From: Tipula vernalis
Lineage: Eukaryota > Arthropoda > Insecta > Diptera > Tipulidae
Length of the DNA: 64,000 bases
Assembly (NCBI GenBank): GCA_958295665.1
Contig: OY282560.1
Location: forward strand, 90,806,311 to 90,870,310
Direction of reading: 5' to 3'
The notes under the pieces are model-generated. The model was not told the DNA's origin. It was given only the letters and a program-made list of their open reading frames with translations, and made no database searches. Positions 10,851 to 20,613 of the stretch are shown here, in pieces. Numbering within the stretch: position 1 is the first letter of the stretch; each line of letters starts with the position of its first letter. A program made the position numbers and the translations under genes.

Positions 10851-12009
10851 TAATAATAAGTATATATTGGCATTCAACTAAAGATGAGTAGAAGACCAAG
10901 ATACTATTGATCTGTAAATTTACGACTTTAGAAAATCACCCCCACATGCAAGGGATAACAACGTCTAATTAAAAAGCGTACCACAATCATTAAAAATTTG
11001 ATGTTTTATATTTCGGAACTTAAAAGTACATACAAAGATCAAAATTACATCTTTATAAAAGAGAAACGCCTTATTCACAACACAGCCAAGTAAAAATAGG
11101 TATCTACATCTTTCAAAAAGGAATAATTGTAAAGAATATTAATTTGTTCACTCTTAATATTGTTTCCTCTCATCGTCTCATAAATACACCTATAAATAAC
11201 ATAAACCAGTAAATAAATAAAAGCAATTAAATTGATATGAAATAGGAGGTGTATGTGATAATTATAAATTACAGAAAGCCTATAATCAAAAAAAAAAAAA
11301 TTAAACCGATTTGAATCTTTCATGGTCTTTAGTTTTCTTCTGTTGGGTGTCTTCACGATCTCGGTCGTTTCATTTACTTTCATTCCCATTCATTCTACAT
11401 AAACAATCTGTGTTTCTTCTTACCTGTGCGTATATTCAATTATTTAAGAGTATCTTTTGTGCTTCCATTCGGGATTCAGCTCAACAATAACAATAACAAC
11501 AACAACAATAACAGTACGATTATTAAAAGAACGATGTAAGAAACCACAAATATAAATTATAATTTATATTCATCCATCCAAGTGATAATAGATATGTTAT
11601 TAAATTATTAGTTTTGAAATTTATACTAATTAAATTAAGCTTTGTCCGCCCCTCATGAAAGGTATCTTCGTATACGTAACGTGCGACCAGTATAAATAAG
11701 AATAAATGGTGTTATTATTGAATTATGTAATTTGTATTTGGTGTGTTTAAGAAACAGTCAAAGAAAAAAAAAATATTGTGCGGTAGGAAAATACTTAAGG
11801 AGTAAGACGAGCTAAATAAAAAAATTAAGAAGAACGATTTTTTGGGTAGAACAAATACAATGTTAGAAACGTAAATTGAGTAGATAATATGCCCCTAATA
11901 AAATAACCGTTTTGCTTTCGGGAGGTCTAGGACTCACGATTGAAACTAAATTACTTTGGTAATTAGACCTCAACTTATTGTTTCAATCTTAAGTATTGAT
12001 GGGATGAAT
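10851..12009. other. Spacer with a CAA-type microsatellite
   Basis: A (CAA/CAATAA)n tract lies at about 11482-11514. A 104-codon minus-strand frame (11075-11389) is Asn/Tyr/Ile-rich with a poly-F stretch from an A run and has no domain. No gene is supported. Confidence 0.35.
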
Positions 12010-12577
12010 ACTGTTAAAGTTAGGCAAAAGTTGCCAGCCGAAAGAAAAATATCGGTAATGCAGATTGTGTTATTCCAACCGAAAATAAAAAATTAAGGTA
12101 TAATCAGCCGACAGTGTTGAGCCAAAAATTACTATGGATGTATGGACAAAAGACTTTCTCTTGCCTCCAGTTTCTCGTGGAAAATTGTGAAAAATTCGCG
12201 AAACTCCAAAAAATATTTAAAATTGGTATAAAATCAGCCTCTAGTGTGTTGAATATTTTTCCTACGGGAAACTTGAACTGATATTCTTTCCAACGATAGA
12301 TAGTCACAAATCACATAAAAACGATTCATGTTCAGATATACACAGTATAGAGGCTGATTTTATTCTAATTTTTTAGTTTCTTCTGATTTTCCGATATTCT
12401 CCACGAGTAGGTGGGACAAAGTTTTCCACATAAGACTATTTATTTACAAAAGTTTTATTGCAATTCATTTATCCTGGTTACTTTCGGCTGATAACCATTA
12501 AATTTTTTATTTTCGGCTGGAATATTAATAACGCAATCTGCATATCGACTTTGTACTTTCGTCTAACTTTAACAGGG
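12010..12577. repeat. Fold-back element (about 570 bp)
   Basis: GTTAAAGTTAGGCAAAAGTT (12016 on) pairs with the complement ending near 12574. Further paired blocks are ATGCAGATTGTGTTATT, AACCGAAAATAAAAAATT, ATCAGCCGA and AAAATCAGCCTCTA, reached at about 12230 on the left and 12345 on the right. The arms are each about 230 bp, with a loop of roughly 100 bp. Open frames across it (12104-12307, 12458-12754 and 12478-12687) are by-products of the palindrome. No TIR homology to the other fold-backs was seen. Confidence 0.78.
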
Positions 12578-12802
12578 TTGAGTACTAAGGTAAAAAAAGT
12601 GTTTGGATTTACTTTATTCCTTCCACAATGTTTAAAATATTTAAGAACTTCAAATATTAAGAAGTGGCCAGTACAATTAGTTCTCAAAGAACTTTGGACA
12701 ATAATTTATAACATGTATATACAAAAAATTTGCAAGTTTCGCCACTACATGTAATCGAAATACTGTGCACATTTGTATGGTATTTAATTTTTATAAAATA
12801 TT

Positions 12803-12849
12803 GTTACGTTTTTGTCTTGTCATCCAGTCATTACGTTTTTGTCTTGTCC
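12803..12849. repeat. Tandem 27-bp repeat resembling an LTR terminus
   Basis: TTACGTTTTTGTCTTGTC occurs twice (about 12805 and 12832) separated by ATCCAGTCA. It closely resembles the end of the putative LTR at 2427 (TGTAACGTTTTTGCCTTGTC). Here it directly abuts the 3' end of the mariner transposase frame, so it is either an LTR scrap or a duplication made when an LTR was lost. Confidence 0.45.
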
Positions 12850-13352
12850 CCATTCCCCGAAGGAAGAAGTCTGGTGGTTTCGAGGCGATCCAATCATCGA
12901 TCCACTTTTTGACGTTTTCATATGAAGTGAAGGGCTGCTGTGCCAGGGCTGATTGCATCGACCGGAACAAGTGGTAATCAGAGGGAGCAATGTCTGGTGA
13001 ATACGGCGGGTGGGGTAGAATTTCCCAGTTCTGCCTGTCTAAGTAATTTTTGACAGGTATAGCAACATGTGGCCTAGCGTTGTCTTGTTGTAAAATAATC
13101 TTATTGTGCCTTTTGTCCAATTCCGGTCGTTTTGCAGCTAGAGCTTGCTTTAAAGCCATTAGTTGTGGTCGATAAACTTGTCCCTTAATGGTTTCACGCT
13201 CTTTCAGCAGCTCATAACAGACGACACCCTTCATATCCCACCAAATACAAAGCATCACCTTCGAACCATGCATATTTGCTTTTGGCGTCGACGGCCCTGG
13301 TTCACCTGGCTTGACCCACGCTGGTTTGCGCTTTGGATTGTCATAAAGGATC
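12850..13352 (-). pseudogene. mariner (DD34D) transposase, C-terminal part
   Basis: Minus-strand frame encoding the catalytic C-terminal half of a mariner transposase, the DNA-cutting enzyme of a cut-and-paste element. The protein starts inside the domain at YDNPKRKPAWVKPG, runs through the second catalytic Asp in QQDNARPHVA and the third in YSPDIAPSDYHLF, then WIDDWIASKPPDFFLRG. Exactly 34 residues separate the last two Asp residues, the mariner signature. The N-terminal helix-turn-helix half and first catalytic Asp are absent because an LTR begins at 13353. The last 25 codons before the stop are not mariner but the LTR-like tandem repeat. The remaining frame is uninterrupted, so truncation is the main damage. 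No terminal inverted repeat was found. Confidence 0.85.
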
Positions 13353-13574
13353 TGTGAAGGTTAAACAAATTTACCAATATTTAAATGAAATACACTTATA
13401 GATTTATTTATTATTTGTTAAGTTTTTAATTACACGCCTTTTCTTATTCGTGGTTATTTGTAATCTGTCAGTCTATCTAATAATTTTTACACAACTAAAA
13501 TGGTTCTCCCAATCAATCAAAAATGGTTAGCATCCTTTTTGGGTAGTTTGGGTAGTTGCAATGAGGTCGCCACA
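13353..13574 (-). mobile_element. 3' LTR of gypsy-2
   Basis: A 222-bp segment reading TGTGGCGACC...CCTTCACA on the minus strand, with a TAATAAATAAATC polyadenylation-type stretch. It lies immediately downstream of the gypsy-2 integrase and a purine-rich tract (GGCGGGGGAGTAG, 13575-13592 region), the normal order of polypurine tract then 3' LTR. Its far end falls inside the mariner transposase, so the LTR element probably inserted into, or recombined with, mariner. No second LTR was found. Confidence 0.65.
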
Positions 13575-13596
13575 CTACTCCCCCGCCAGACCGAAT

Positions 13597-14885
13597 TCAT
13601 CTCTTGAATCGTTTGGGTGTGACTATGGTACGTCCAAACTTGGTGACTTTGGGCGATTTCTGCAGGCTCTGTGGTGGTTCCGGATCCTGTGGTGATCCTT
13701 GCGGATTTTGTGGCAGCTCTGGATTTGGTAGTGATGGTTGAACTAGCTGATCGTTCTTCAAAATATGCACTGGCTTCAGTCGATCCACTGAAACTTTTGT
13801 TTCTCGACCCTTTGCTTCCAGTACGAAGTGTTTGTGATGTCGTTCCTTGACGAGGTATGGGCCATTGTATGCGGGTGACAAAGGTGGTCGGACCGCGTCA
13901 TTTCGTACAAAAACGAACTCAGTTTGGAGAAGCGTTGGGTGCTCGAAGACGTCCTGCGATGTGATGTGATGCGCTGTGGATGTAGGCAGAAACGCGCTCA
14001 TATTTTGTTTAAAGGCTGATTGGTCGATGAGCTTTCCGCGAAAATTTCTCCGGGCAAACGAAGATTTGTTCCGTATAACATTTCAGCTGGAGTGGCACTG
14101 GTATCCTCTTTGTGTATTATGCGTAGACCAAGGAGAACGATGGACAGTTGAGATACCCAGTCTTGATTTCGCCGGCATGTTATATCTGTTTTTATCGTCC
14201 GATGAAATCGCTCTATGATCCCGTTTGATTGAGGATGTCTTGGTGTAAATCGCAAATGCTTCATGCCGCAGAGTCGGCTTAATTCTGAAAAGATTTGCGA
14301 CTCGAACTGGCGTCCTTGGTCTGATGTTATGCGTAGAGGCGTCCCAAAGCGAGCAATCCATCCGGAAATCAGCGTACTGGCGACGCGCTCAGCGGTGATG
14401 GCTTCCATCGGGATGGCTTCTGGCCACCGAGAAAATCTGTCAATTATTGTCAATAGATATCGATATTCCTGCGATGGAGGCAATGGTCCAACAATATCGT
14501 TATTGATATGCCAAGTCGGCGGTGTTGTTGTCGAAAAAGGAGATTTCGTATGAATGCTCACCTTTGCTTGTTGACACGCCTGACAATGTTTGACGAATGT
14601 TGCACAATTCTTTCGAAGTCCTGGCCAGACAAATCTCTCAGCTATTAATTTGGTCGTTGCTCGCACGCCTGGGTGCGCAATGGAATGGAAATGACTCATC
14701 ACTGCACTTCTATATTTTTGTGTGACAAACGGGCGGATGGAATCATCTCGGGAATCGCAGATAACTGGTCTCGCGATACCCGGAAAATGTGTTGACTTTA
14801 ACTGGAGAGAAGTCGTATTGCAGTTAAGCAATGTCTGTATCTCTGAATCGGTGGTTTGATCAATCGAAATATCGTCGTAATTCCA
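13597..14885 (-). pseudogene. gypsy-2 integrase
   Basis: Two overlapping minus-strand frames (14831-13998 and 14001-13597) encode a nearly full Ty3/gypsy integrase, which inserts element DNA. Visible are the HHCC zinc-binding region (HSIAHPG...HCQACQQAK), the DDE core with Asp in NDIVGPLPPS, Asp in ITSDQGRQFES and Glu in HPQSNGIIERFHR, and a C-terminal GPY-type module (YNGPYLVKERHHKHF, then VSVDRLKPVH). One frameshift near 14000 separates the core from the C-terminal module. Upstream the protein joins gag with no protease, RT or RNase H between. The GPY module and PPT/LTR arrangement suggest a CsRn1/Kabuki-like gypsy branch; that clade call is tentative. Confidence 0.82.
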
Positions 14886-15246
14886 TTACTGTGCGATTGT
14901 TTCAATCCTCGAATAAGTAACTGAGCATTTGCAGCCGTGGAAGTCCCAGCTTTTTTGTTCGAGATATCTATAAAAGTCAGAGGGTGAAAAATCGCCCATG
15001 TCGGTAGATTTGAGGAGGTTCTCGATCCTACTTTGCTCCGACAACGATCGTATTTTAACAATTTTATCCCGTAAACTTTCATATTTGTCCTTTAATAGGG
15101 GTTTTCGGATTATTGCGGCTACCGTGGCGATCACATCCATCGGTAAATGAGCTATCGCGAAGTTAAATTTCTGTTCCTCACTAGTAATTCTTCGAACTTC
15201 AAATAAGGATTCTAATTGCTTGAAAAAAAGTTCAGGTATATCCTTC
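14886..15246 (-). pseudogene. gypsy-2 gag fragment
   Basis: Minus-strand frame with a gag capsid region typical of insect Ty3/gypsy elements: VRRITSEEQKFNFAIAHLP (about 15140-15200), then KYESLRDKIVKI, SLSEQSRIENLL and MGDFSPSDFYRYLEQK (about 14950-15100). The start of gag is missing; at about 15247 the sequence switches to BEL/Pao pol. At the 3' end gag runs directly into the region ahead of the integrase zinc finger, so about 2-3 kb of pol is absent. Continuity needs a frame change near 14950. Non-functional. Confidence 0.7.
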
Positions 15247-15910
15247 CAGATCCTAGTTGTGGTTTATTGTTTGGCCAATTAGTTGGATTAAGTTTCAGCC
15301 AACTAGGCCCTTGCCACCAATTTTCCAACGCTGGTATTAGTTCTGGATGTACGAGTAGCTCTCTTGAAATATAATCTACCGGATTTTGCTTTGATGCTAT
15401 ACATGAATCCATACTTAGTTCTAGGAATGTTTTCTAAAATGCTGCCAGTCCGATTAGCTATGAATGTTTTCCATTTCGCCGGCGTCTCTGAGAGTCAGTG
15501 CAGTACCATCATTGAATCGGTCCAGGCATACTCATTTGAATTGTCTATATTGAAGGTGGTTTTGCAATATTTGACCATATCGGGTAGTAGTATCGCCTCA
15601 CAAAGTTCCAGTCTGGGAATTATTTTTTTTATAGGCGCTACCTTACTCTTCACCATCATTCTTATTGGTCCTGATATATACCACGCAGCCATAGGCTGTC
15701 TCTGATGCATCACAAAATGCATGCAGTTGAATTGAAGTTGGCTCTGTAAATGGTAAACACCTAGGTATTTGGATTTCTTGAACATGGCTCAAGTTGAAAT
15801 AAATTTTCTTCCATAAACTTAACAGTTCCTTAGGTGCTGCGTCATCCCATTTTGTTTTCGTTAACCATAACCTCTGCAGTGACATTTTGAAATATATGGA
15901 CAATTGGTGA
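15247..15910 (-). pseudogene. BEL-1 RNase H region
   Basis: RNase H-like domain that would remove template RNA. Minus-strand pieces are FCDASETAYGCVVYIR (first Asp, about 15680-15730), KVAPIKKIIPRLELCEA (about 15590-15640), YAWTDSMMVL (third Asp, about 15500-15530) and the linker NPVDYISREL...WWQGPSWLKL (about 15300-15380). Preceding it is the thumb/connection (TKTKWDDAAPKELLSLWKK, about 15810-15870). At least three frame changes. It ends abruptly at about 15247. Confidence 0.8.
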
Positions 15911-16560
15911 TAACCAACTAATGGAGGGTTTAGTCCAAATTACCTCTCTAGTTTGAATATTTACTTTGAACGTAAACGTGTCGCTTTGTGGGTGCCATAT
16001 AATACCAAGAGTTTTAGTAGTTTGGTCATCCTAAATTAACTTGGGCATATCTACGCCTTTGTCTTCAGTTAGTGATTGTAGAAAATGCTGAGAATTTGAT
16101 TTCCATTTGCACAATCTGAAACCACAATTACTTAGAATTTCAATTATCTGGTTATTTAATATAATTGCATCTTCTACAGTGGCACATCCGGTTAAGAGAT
16201 CGTTCATATAAAAGTGGTTTCTTATTGCCTGGGCTGCTTTGGGATGTTTTGTTTCATAACAGCCCGTTATTTCCTCCAACGGAACGAATCGCAAGAAACG
16301 GTGCACATGCCGTTACATATGTGACCGTGGTACACCACATTTGTATGTATTTAGTTCTTCAAGTGGAGTGGCTCGCGGGGGGTTGGTTCTTAAATCTGGT
16401 TGCAGTTTTGGTCCAGTATGCAAGCAATCATTTAGCGAGAACTCGCAATTTTTTAGTAGTGCTATCTTTATAAACTCCATGATGTGGCATGAAATATCTA
16501 GCATTGATTTCTGTCGATCTTGCGAATCATTTTTCAGTTCCCATCATCCTTGATTTTGCA
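15911..16560 (-). pseudogene. BEL-1 reverse transcriptase region
   Basis: The conserved BEL RT opening SLNDCLHTGPKLQPDL (about 16400-16450) is followed by a gap: most of motifs A and B is missing. The palm motif C region then reads FYMNDLLTG (about 16190-16225), followed by CGFRLCKWKSNS. The family motif is YVDDLL, so the first catalytic Asp is now Asn. RT activity is therefore lost both by deletion and by substitution. Confidence 0.8.
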
Positions 16561-17075
16561 TTGTATAGTGGACTCACCTAATTCTGGTCGTGGCTCTACA
16601 AATGGTAACCTTACAATAAACCTTTCCACTGGAGTTCTAGTGGTTGTATTTCGATAGAGTACTTCACAGCGATCGTCAACTTTAATGCGAGTTGCATTGA
16701 TTAATGGCTCCTCCACTTCCCAAAATCTTTTTAGTATTTCCATCAAATTTTCATCGTTTATATGAGAATCCATCTTTGCGCTGTAATTCTGTACGTTATG
16801 GCCTTCTTCTTGGTTTCGAATCAATTTTCCTGCTATAAGCCAACCAAACATGGATGAATGTAATACTGGTAAATAATGGAATGACCTTTTCTGTTCGCCT
16901 AAAATGTCTAAAAGAATTCGGCTCAGATTAAGAGAACTACTATACCAGTTTTATTAAACTATGGATCTGCCACCTCCATTTGCCACACTTCGTTGTCTTC
17001 CGGTATTATAACTTTGCAGGTAAACGTGAAGTGATCTTTTCTACGATGTGCGCTGTAATGTTGATAGAATAATGC
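16534..17075 (-). pseudogene. BEL-1 protease-RT linker
   Basis: The minus-strand frame at 16851-16534 reads MFGWLIAGKL...LMEILKRFWEVEEP...VERFIVRLPF, the conserved segment between aspartic protease and RT in BEL/Pao polyproteins. The end of the protease domain (FTFTCKVIIPEDNE, about 16970-17050) lies upstream. Frames are broken between the two parts. This block continues, across the LINE insertion at 17089-17773, from the protease start at 17.8-18.0 kb. Confidence 0.75.
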
Positions 17076-17088
17076 TAGAGGAATTAGA
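17076..17088. repeat. Target-site duplication, left copy
   Basis: TAGAGGAATTAGA, identical to 17774-17786, flanks the I-like insertion. The host sequence is BEL-1. Confidence 0.85.
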
Positions 17089-17773
17089 AGTGGTTTGGCA
17101 TCTATTGGAGGGGGGGGGGGGGGCAAAGTTGAGTAGATTAATCTACCAGCTCCGTAACGAGGGCAGCTGCGTGATGGGTACAATTGTGTAAGGGGTAACC
17201 TGTTCACAAGTCGCAAGTGTAAGTGCTGCCTCCTCGTGGCAACCACTGGTAACTAAGGCCATTTGGCACAGACTAAAGTATGGCGCAAAAGGAGAAAACT
17301 TTGACATAAAACCCTAATCTAAGGTGGAACAGCATATGTCGATGGATGAATGGCTGATAGGTTAATCAGTCCAAAATATGCGGACTCTAGATACCAGGCA
17401 CCCTCCAGTTTTATTTAGCCTTCCTGTAGTAAAGCTGGGTGACCTACAGGCGATTTGCAATTCCCAGCAACTCGTAAGAGTTAAATCAAACGGAAGACGG
17501 GGCAGGGATAGCAATATACGGGAGTGGGACAACCCTCTCGAAGTCCTTAGGCTTCAATGCTAACGTCTTTCTAGCGGAACTACATGCTGTAGTAGACATC
17601 TAGGAGGAAGAGCAATGAGCCCAGATAGTATGTATCACGTACCGGTTTGGCAGTATTATCAGGTTCATTAAGAACCTGAATATTGACTGAACGGGTAATT
17701 AAGCAGGGTCCAGCACAATAGATCTTTTAGGTCGCAGTGCGAGGTGATCCTCCAATAATAATAATAATAATAA
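17089..17773 (+). mobile_element. I-like LINE deletion derivative, (TAA)n tail
   Basis: A 685-bp insertion in BEL-1 bounded by 13-bp target duplications. It runs plus-strand, opposite to its host. Its start contains a 14-base G run (17110-17123) and a GC-richer leader. A region at 17496-17607 translates as an RNase H start (DGAGIAIYGSG...FLAELHAVVDI), the C-terminal domain of I-clade LINEs. It ends in (TAA)n (about 17752-17773), the tail type of I elements. ORF1, endonuclease and RT are missing, so 5' and 3' ends have been joined by one or more internal deletions. It could be a non-autonomous family mobilised by a full element. Bases 17195-17265 resemble 51310-51400 on the other strand. Confidence 0.78.
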
Positions 17774-17786
17774 TAGAGGAATTAGA
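17774..17786. repeat. Target-site duplication, right copy
   Basis: Second TAGAGGAATTAGA. Removing 17089-17786 would restore adjacency of the two BEL-1 protease parts. Confidence 0.85.
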
Positions 17787-17984
17787 GGAAAAACTCGTGA
17801 TTTAACTGACACAACAGTTTTTCCTCTTGTTTTCCCTGTTGAGTACACAACTAAGCCGTAGACCTAAGCGTTGAACGCACGATTTGGAAATAAATGATGA
17901 ATGCGATCCGGAATCGAGCGGTGCTCTTGCTAACATTTGTTGACCGCCATTTGGCTGGATGTAAACCAGTGCTGTGGGTAGCAA
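17787..17984 (-). pseudogene. BEL-1 aspartic protease, N-terminal part
   Basis: The minus-strand frame reads MLPTALVYIQPNGG, then the active-site block APLDSGSHSSFISKSCVQRL. The catalytic Asp-Ser-Gly is intact. The family usually has a Leu or similar residue before Asp, which is seen. The frame closes soon after and the remainder lies beyond the LINE insertion with a shift. It would have cleaved the Gag-Pol polyprotein. Confidence 0.82.
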
Positions 17985-18560
17985 CGTAAATGTTGATTTT
18001 TGTGACGCTAATGTTGCTTGCTGTGATGAAATTGTTGATTGTAGCGTGTTTTCAATTGTTGATTGCGATGCATTTGGTAATGTTGAATTGAATGCTGCTA
18101 TAACTGAGTTTTGTGATTATAATTTTTCATTTGCTGTATGTACATTTGTTGATTTAAGTTCCTTATGTAGAAGTGAATGAAGTCGTTTATTACATATTAA
18201 GCACAGCGGACGTGAGAAACATTGAGGTTGAAGATGTCCTTGTGCGGTTTTCTACATTCAAGCTTTTGGACAAAGGACATTTATATACGAAATGATCTTT
18301 ATGACAGGCAATACAATTGAATTTAGCTGTTTAGGTGGCATGATACCTTTTCACCTGTTTTTGTGGTAAGCTAGTTGGTCTTGTACTGGCCATGCAGGAT
18401 TCAAGTGCGTCACACCTTGTACTTAAATATTTCTGAAATTTGTCGAACGTTGGAAAAACATCGTCGACAGATTTTTTCGCCTAAAACTGTCTCGTGTCCA
18501 TATCTACTTTGCTGACTAAAAGGTGAATCAGCCAAGGATCACGGTTTTCAGATTGATTTT
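17985..18560 (-). pseudogene. BEL-1 gag with zinc knuckles
   Basis: Minus-strand pieces include a gag segment (VFPTFDKFQKYLSTRCDALE, about 18400-18460) and the BEL-type knuckle CIACHKDHFVYKC (C-x2-C-x3-H-x4-C, about 18270-18310). After a frame change comes a second, CLICNKRLHSLLH (about 18165-18205). These bind RNA during particle assembly in live elements. Stops lie between all the parts, and the N-terminal half of gag is gone. Confidence 0.75.
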
Positions 18561-18604
18561 TAGTGCATTTAATTTTAATGACGTTTATACTTATTTACTA
18601 CAAT

Positions 18605-18961
18605 TGTAACGCTACGCCGACCGCTCCGGTTACACGACCTCGCGATGCGCTTCTAGAAAGAATCGTAGCGTTAATAGAAATCTCTGAGCCATTTTTGAGT
18701 AGCTGCAGCACATTTGCCAGCTATTTGACAGGGTTGGGCATGGTTGTGCTACCAACAACTCAGAGCTTGTAAGTGCTGTAATTCAGGATTTATCACATGC
18801 GGATGAAAATTTGGAAAAATATTTGCATACAAACAAACTAACCCAAACTAGATAACGGAATCTACTTTAATACACATAAAAACAAAATCACTGGAGGTTT
18901 ACACCAATTTATTATCACATCCATGTTTTCGTTTATTGTAGCCAAGATGGTGTTGGCCACA
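18605..18961 (-). repeat. gypsy-1 3' LTR
   Basis: 357 bp, TGTAACGCTAC...GGCCACA on the plus strand. It aligns end to end with 24277-24635. A polypurine tract lies directly beside it at 18962-18979 (GGGAGGAAGGGAACGCG on the coding strand), as required for plus-strand priming. Confidence 0.88.
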
Positions 18962-19299
18962 CGCGTTCCCTTCCTCCCATGGACGTTTGTATGCGACACT
19001 TATTCACATCCCCTGTATAATTTGGCACTAAATCACTTTATTTTACAACTACACTTAGCACATCGTAATCACTGAAAACTAAACATGAGAAATAATGCCG
19101 ATTGTGGCGACAAATTTAAACATTAAATTAAAGCCGGGCAATTTTTACTTATTTTCATCAGGATTCTAAAGTCATAAATAAATTTTATTGCCGACTAAAA
19201 TATTTATCGAACAATACAAGAAAGTTACAAAAGCCAAATTAAGTTAATTAATGGTATTCACAATTACTTAAACCAAGTTCGCAAGTAGCAGAGAAACTA

Positions 19300-20613
19300 T
19301 GACAATATCTCAACCAGTACTTATGTCCTTGCAATGATAATTCCCCATTACTCTACCAGCTTCGTTCCTCACTTCATGGCCTTGATAAATTTCGGGGCTA
19401 ACTTACTCGAAACGTTTCTGGGGACACTACTTTGCACGAAACTACGAACGAACACTTTTTGACCTTCTCTAAACTCTCGATGACGTGTTCTTAAATTATA
19501 ACTCGATTTACGCTTTTGATAAGTTCTTTCCAGATCTGACAAAACTTTTTTCTACACCACGGACAACCTGTCAGCCGTGTTCATGATCTGCGCTTCTCTA
19601 TCGTCAACAAATTTCAATTTTCTTAATAGTTCGTAATTTGACCCATGCATAATTTTATGTTGACCGAAAACCAAATAGTGCGGGGAGAACTTTGTTGATG
19701 AATGTACTGTAGTTCTAAGTGCACCAGCTATCGCGTCCAAATGGTTACCTTAGGTTTTGTGGTCTGTTTTTATATAGGACCGAATCGCTGCAAGAATTGA
19801 TCGGTTGACCCTCTCAGATGCATTAGCCTGAGGTGAATATTTAGCTGTAAATTGATGGCTTACCCCATGTTTGTCGAGTAGCTCCGCTAACAATACTGAT
19901 TCGAATTGAGGGCCGTTATCAGAAAACAACGCTTCCGGTACACCATAAACATAATTTTGTTGCAGTCACGGAGCGTAAAGCTAGCAGAATCGGAAATCTA
20001 CTATATTGGTCTAATACAATCAAAATCGATATATTTCCGTTCTTCGTTCTTGGATATGGACCAAGGAATTCAAAATATATACGCTGAAATAGACGATTAA
20101 CCTCGATTAGACTCCCCATAGGTGGTTTAGAGTTAAAGTTAACTGCCTTGGACGACTTACAGATATCACATGAATTGATATATTTATGAACTTGAGACGC
20201 CATGCCAGACCAATAAAAATAACGCTTCAACATATTTTCGCGATTCCAGGATGTGAAGCTGACGGCGGATTGTAAGCCTGTTCGATTAATGACTTCGTTA
20301 AACTCTCTGGAACTACTAACTTCCAATCTTGTAGATCTAATACTTCCTCGCTACACTTCGGGGTCCCCATGTTGATGTAGATTTTTTTATCCATTACTTT
20401 GTAGTTACTGTTAACAAACCCATTATCCTCCAAGGTTTTAATCCGCTTTAAGTATTCGATATCTAGAAAAGCTGGTGAACTCATATCTATGTGAAAAGGT
20501 GAATCCTCCTTCAAGAACTCTGATGTTAATTCATCTATGTGAACTCTAGATAAACTATCTGGTACTATGTTCTGGGTCCCTTTTCGATATTCGATGTTAA
20601 AGTGCAACCACAC
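19300..20613 (-). pseudogene. gypsy-1 integrase
   Basis: Minus-strand fragments give a gypsy integrase: end of RNase H with YRKGTQNIVPDSLSR (about 20560-20610), an N-terminal HHCC module (SASHPG...YINSCDICKSSKA, about 20130-20260), the DDE core, and a C-terminal portion (RTRHREFREGQKVFV, about 19450-19500). The core shows SDNGPQFES with the second Asp (about 19895-19920) and SPQANASERVNRS with the Glu (about 19800-19840). The first catalytic position reads RIYFEFLGPYP, where this family normally has Asp before FLGPYP; here the codon is GAA (Glu). Frames shift near 20240, 19920 and 19745. Confidence 0.83.

Larger units (their letters stand above)
15247..18560 (-). mobile_element. BEL-1, a BEL/Pao retrotransposon relic
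   Basis: Minus-strand fragments occur in BEL/Pao order from gag (18.56 kb) through protease, RT and RNase H to the RNase H-integrase linker (15.25 kb). Integrase and both LTRs are missing: the right side stops 45 bp before the gypsy-1 LTR and the left side is replaced by gypsy-2 gag. A 685-bp LINE derivative interrupts the protease region. Most frames carry shifts or stops. The parts are listed separately. Confidence 0.85.

Noticed and set aside
12104..12754. Overlapping open frames on both strands
   Set aside because: They are produced by the palindrome and have no coding signature.
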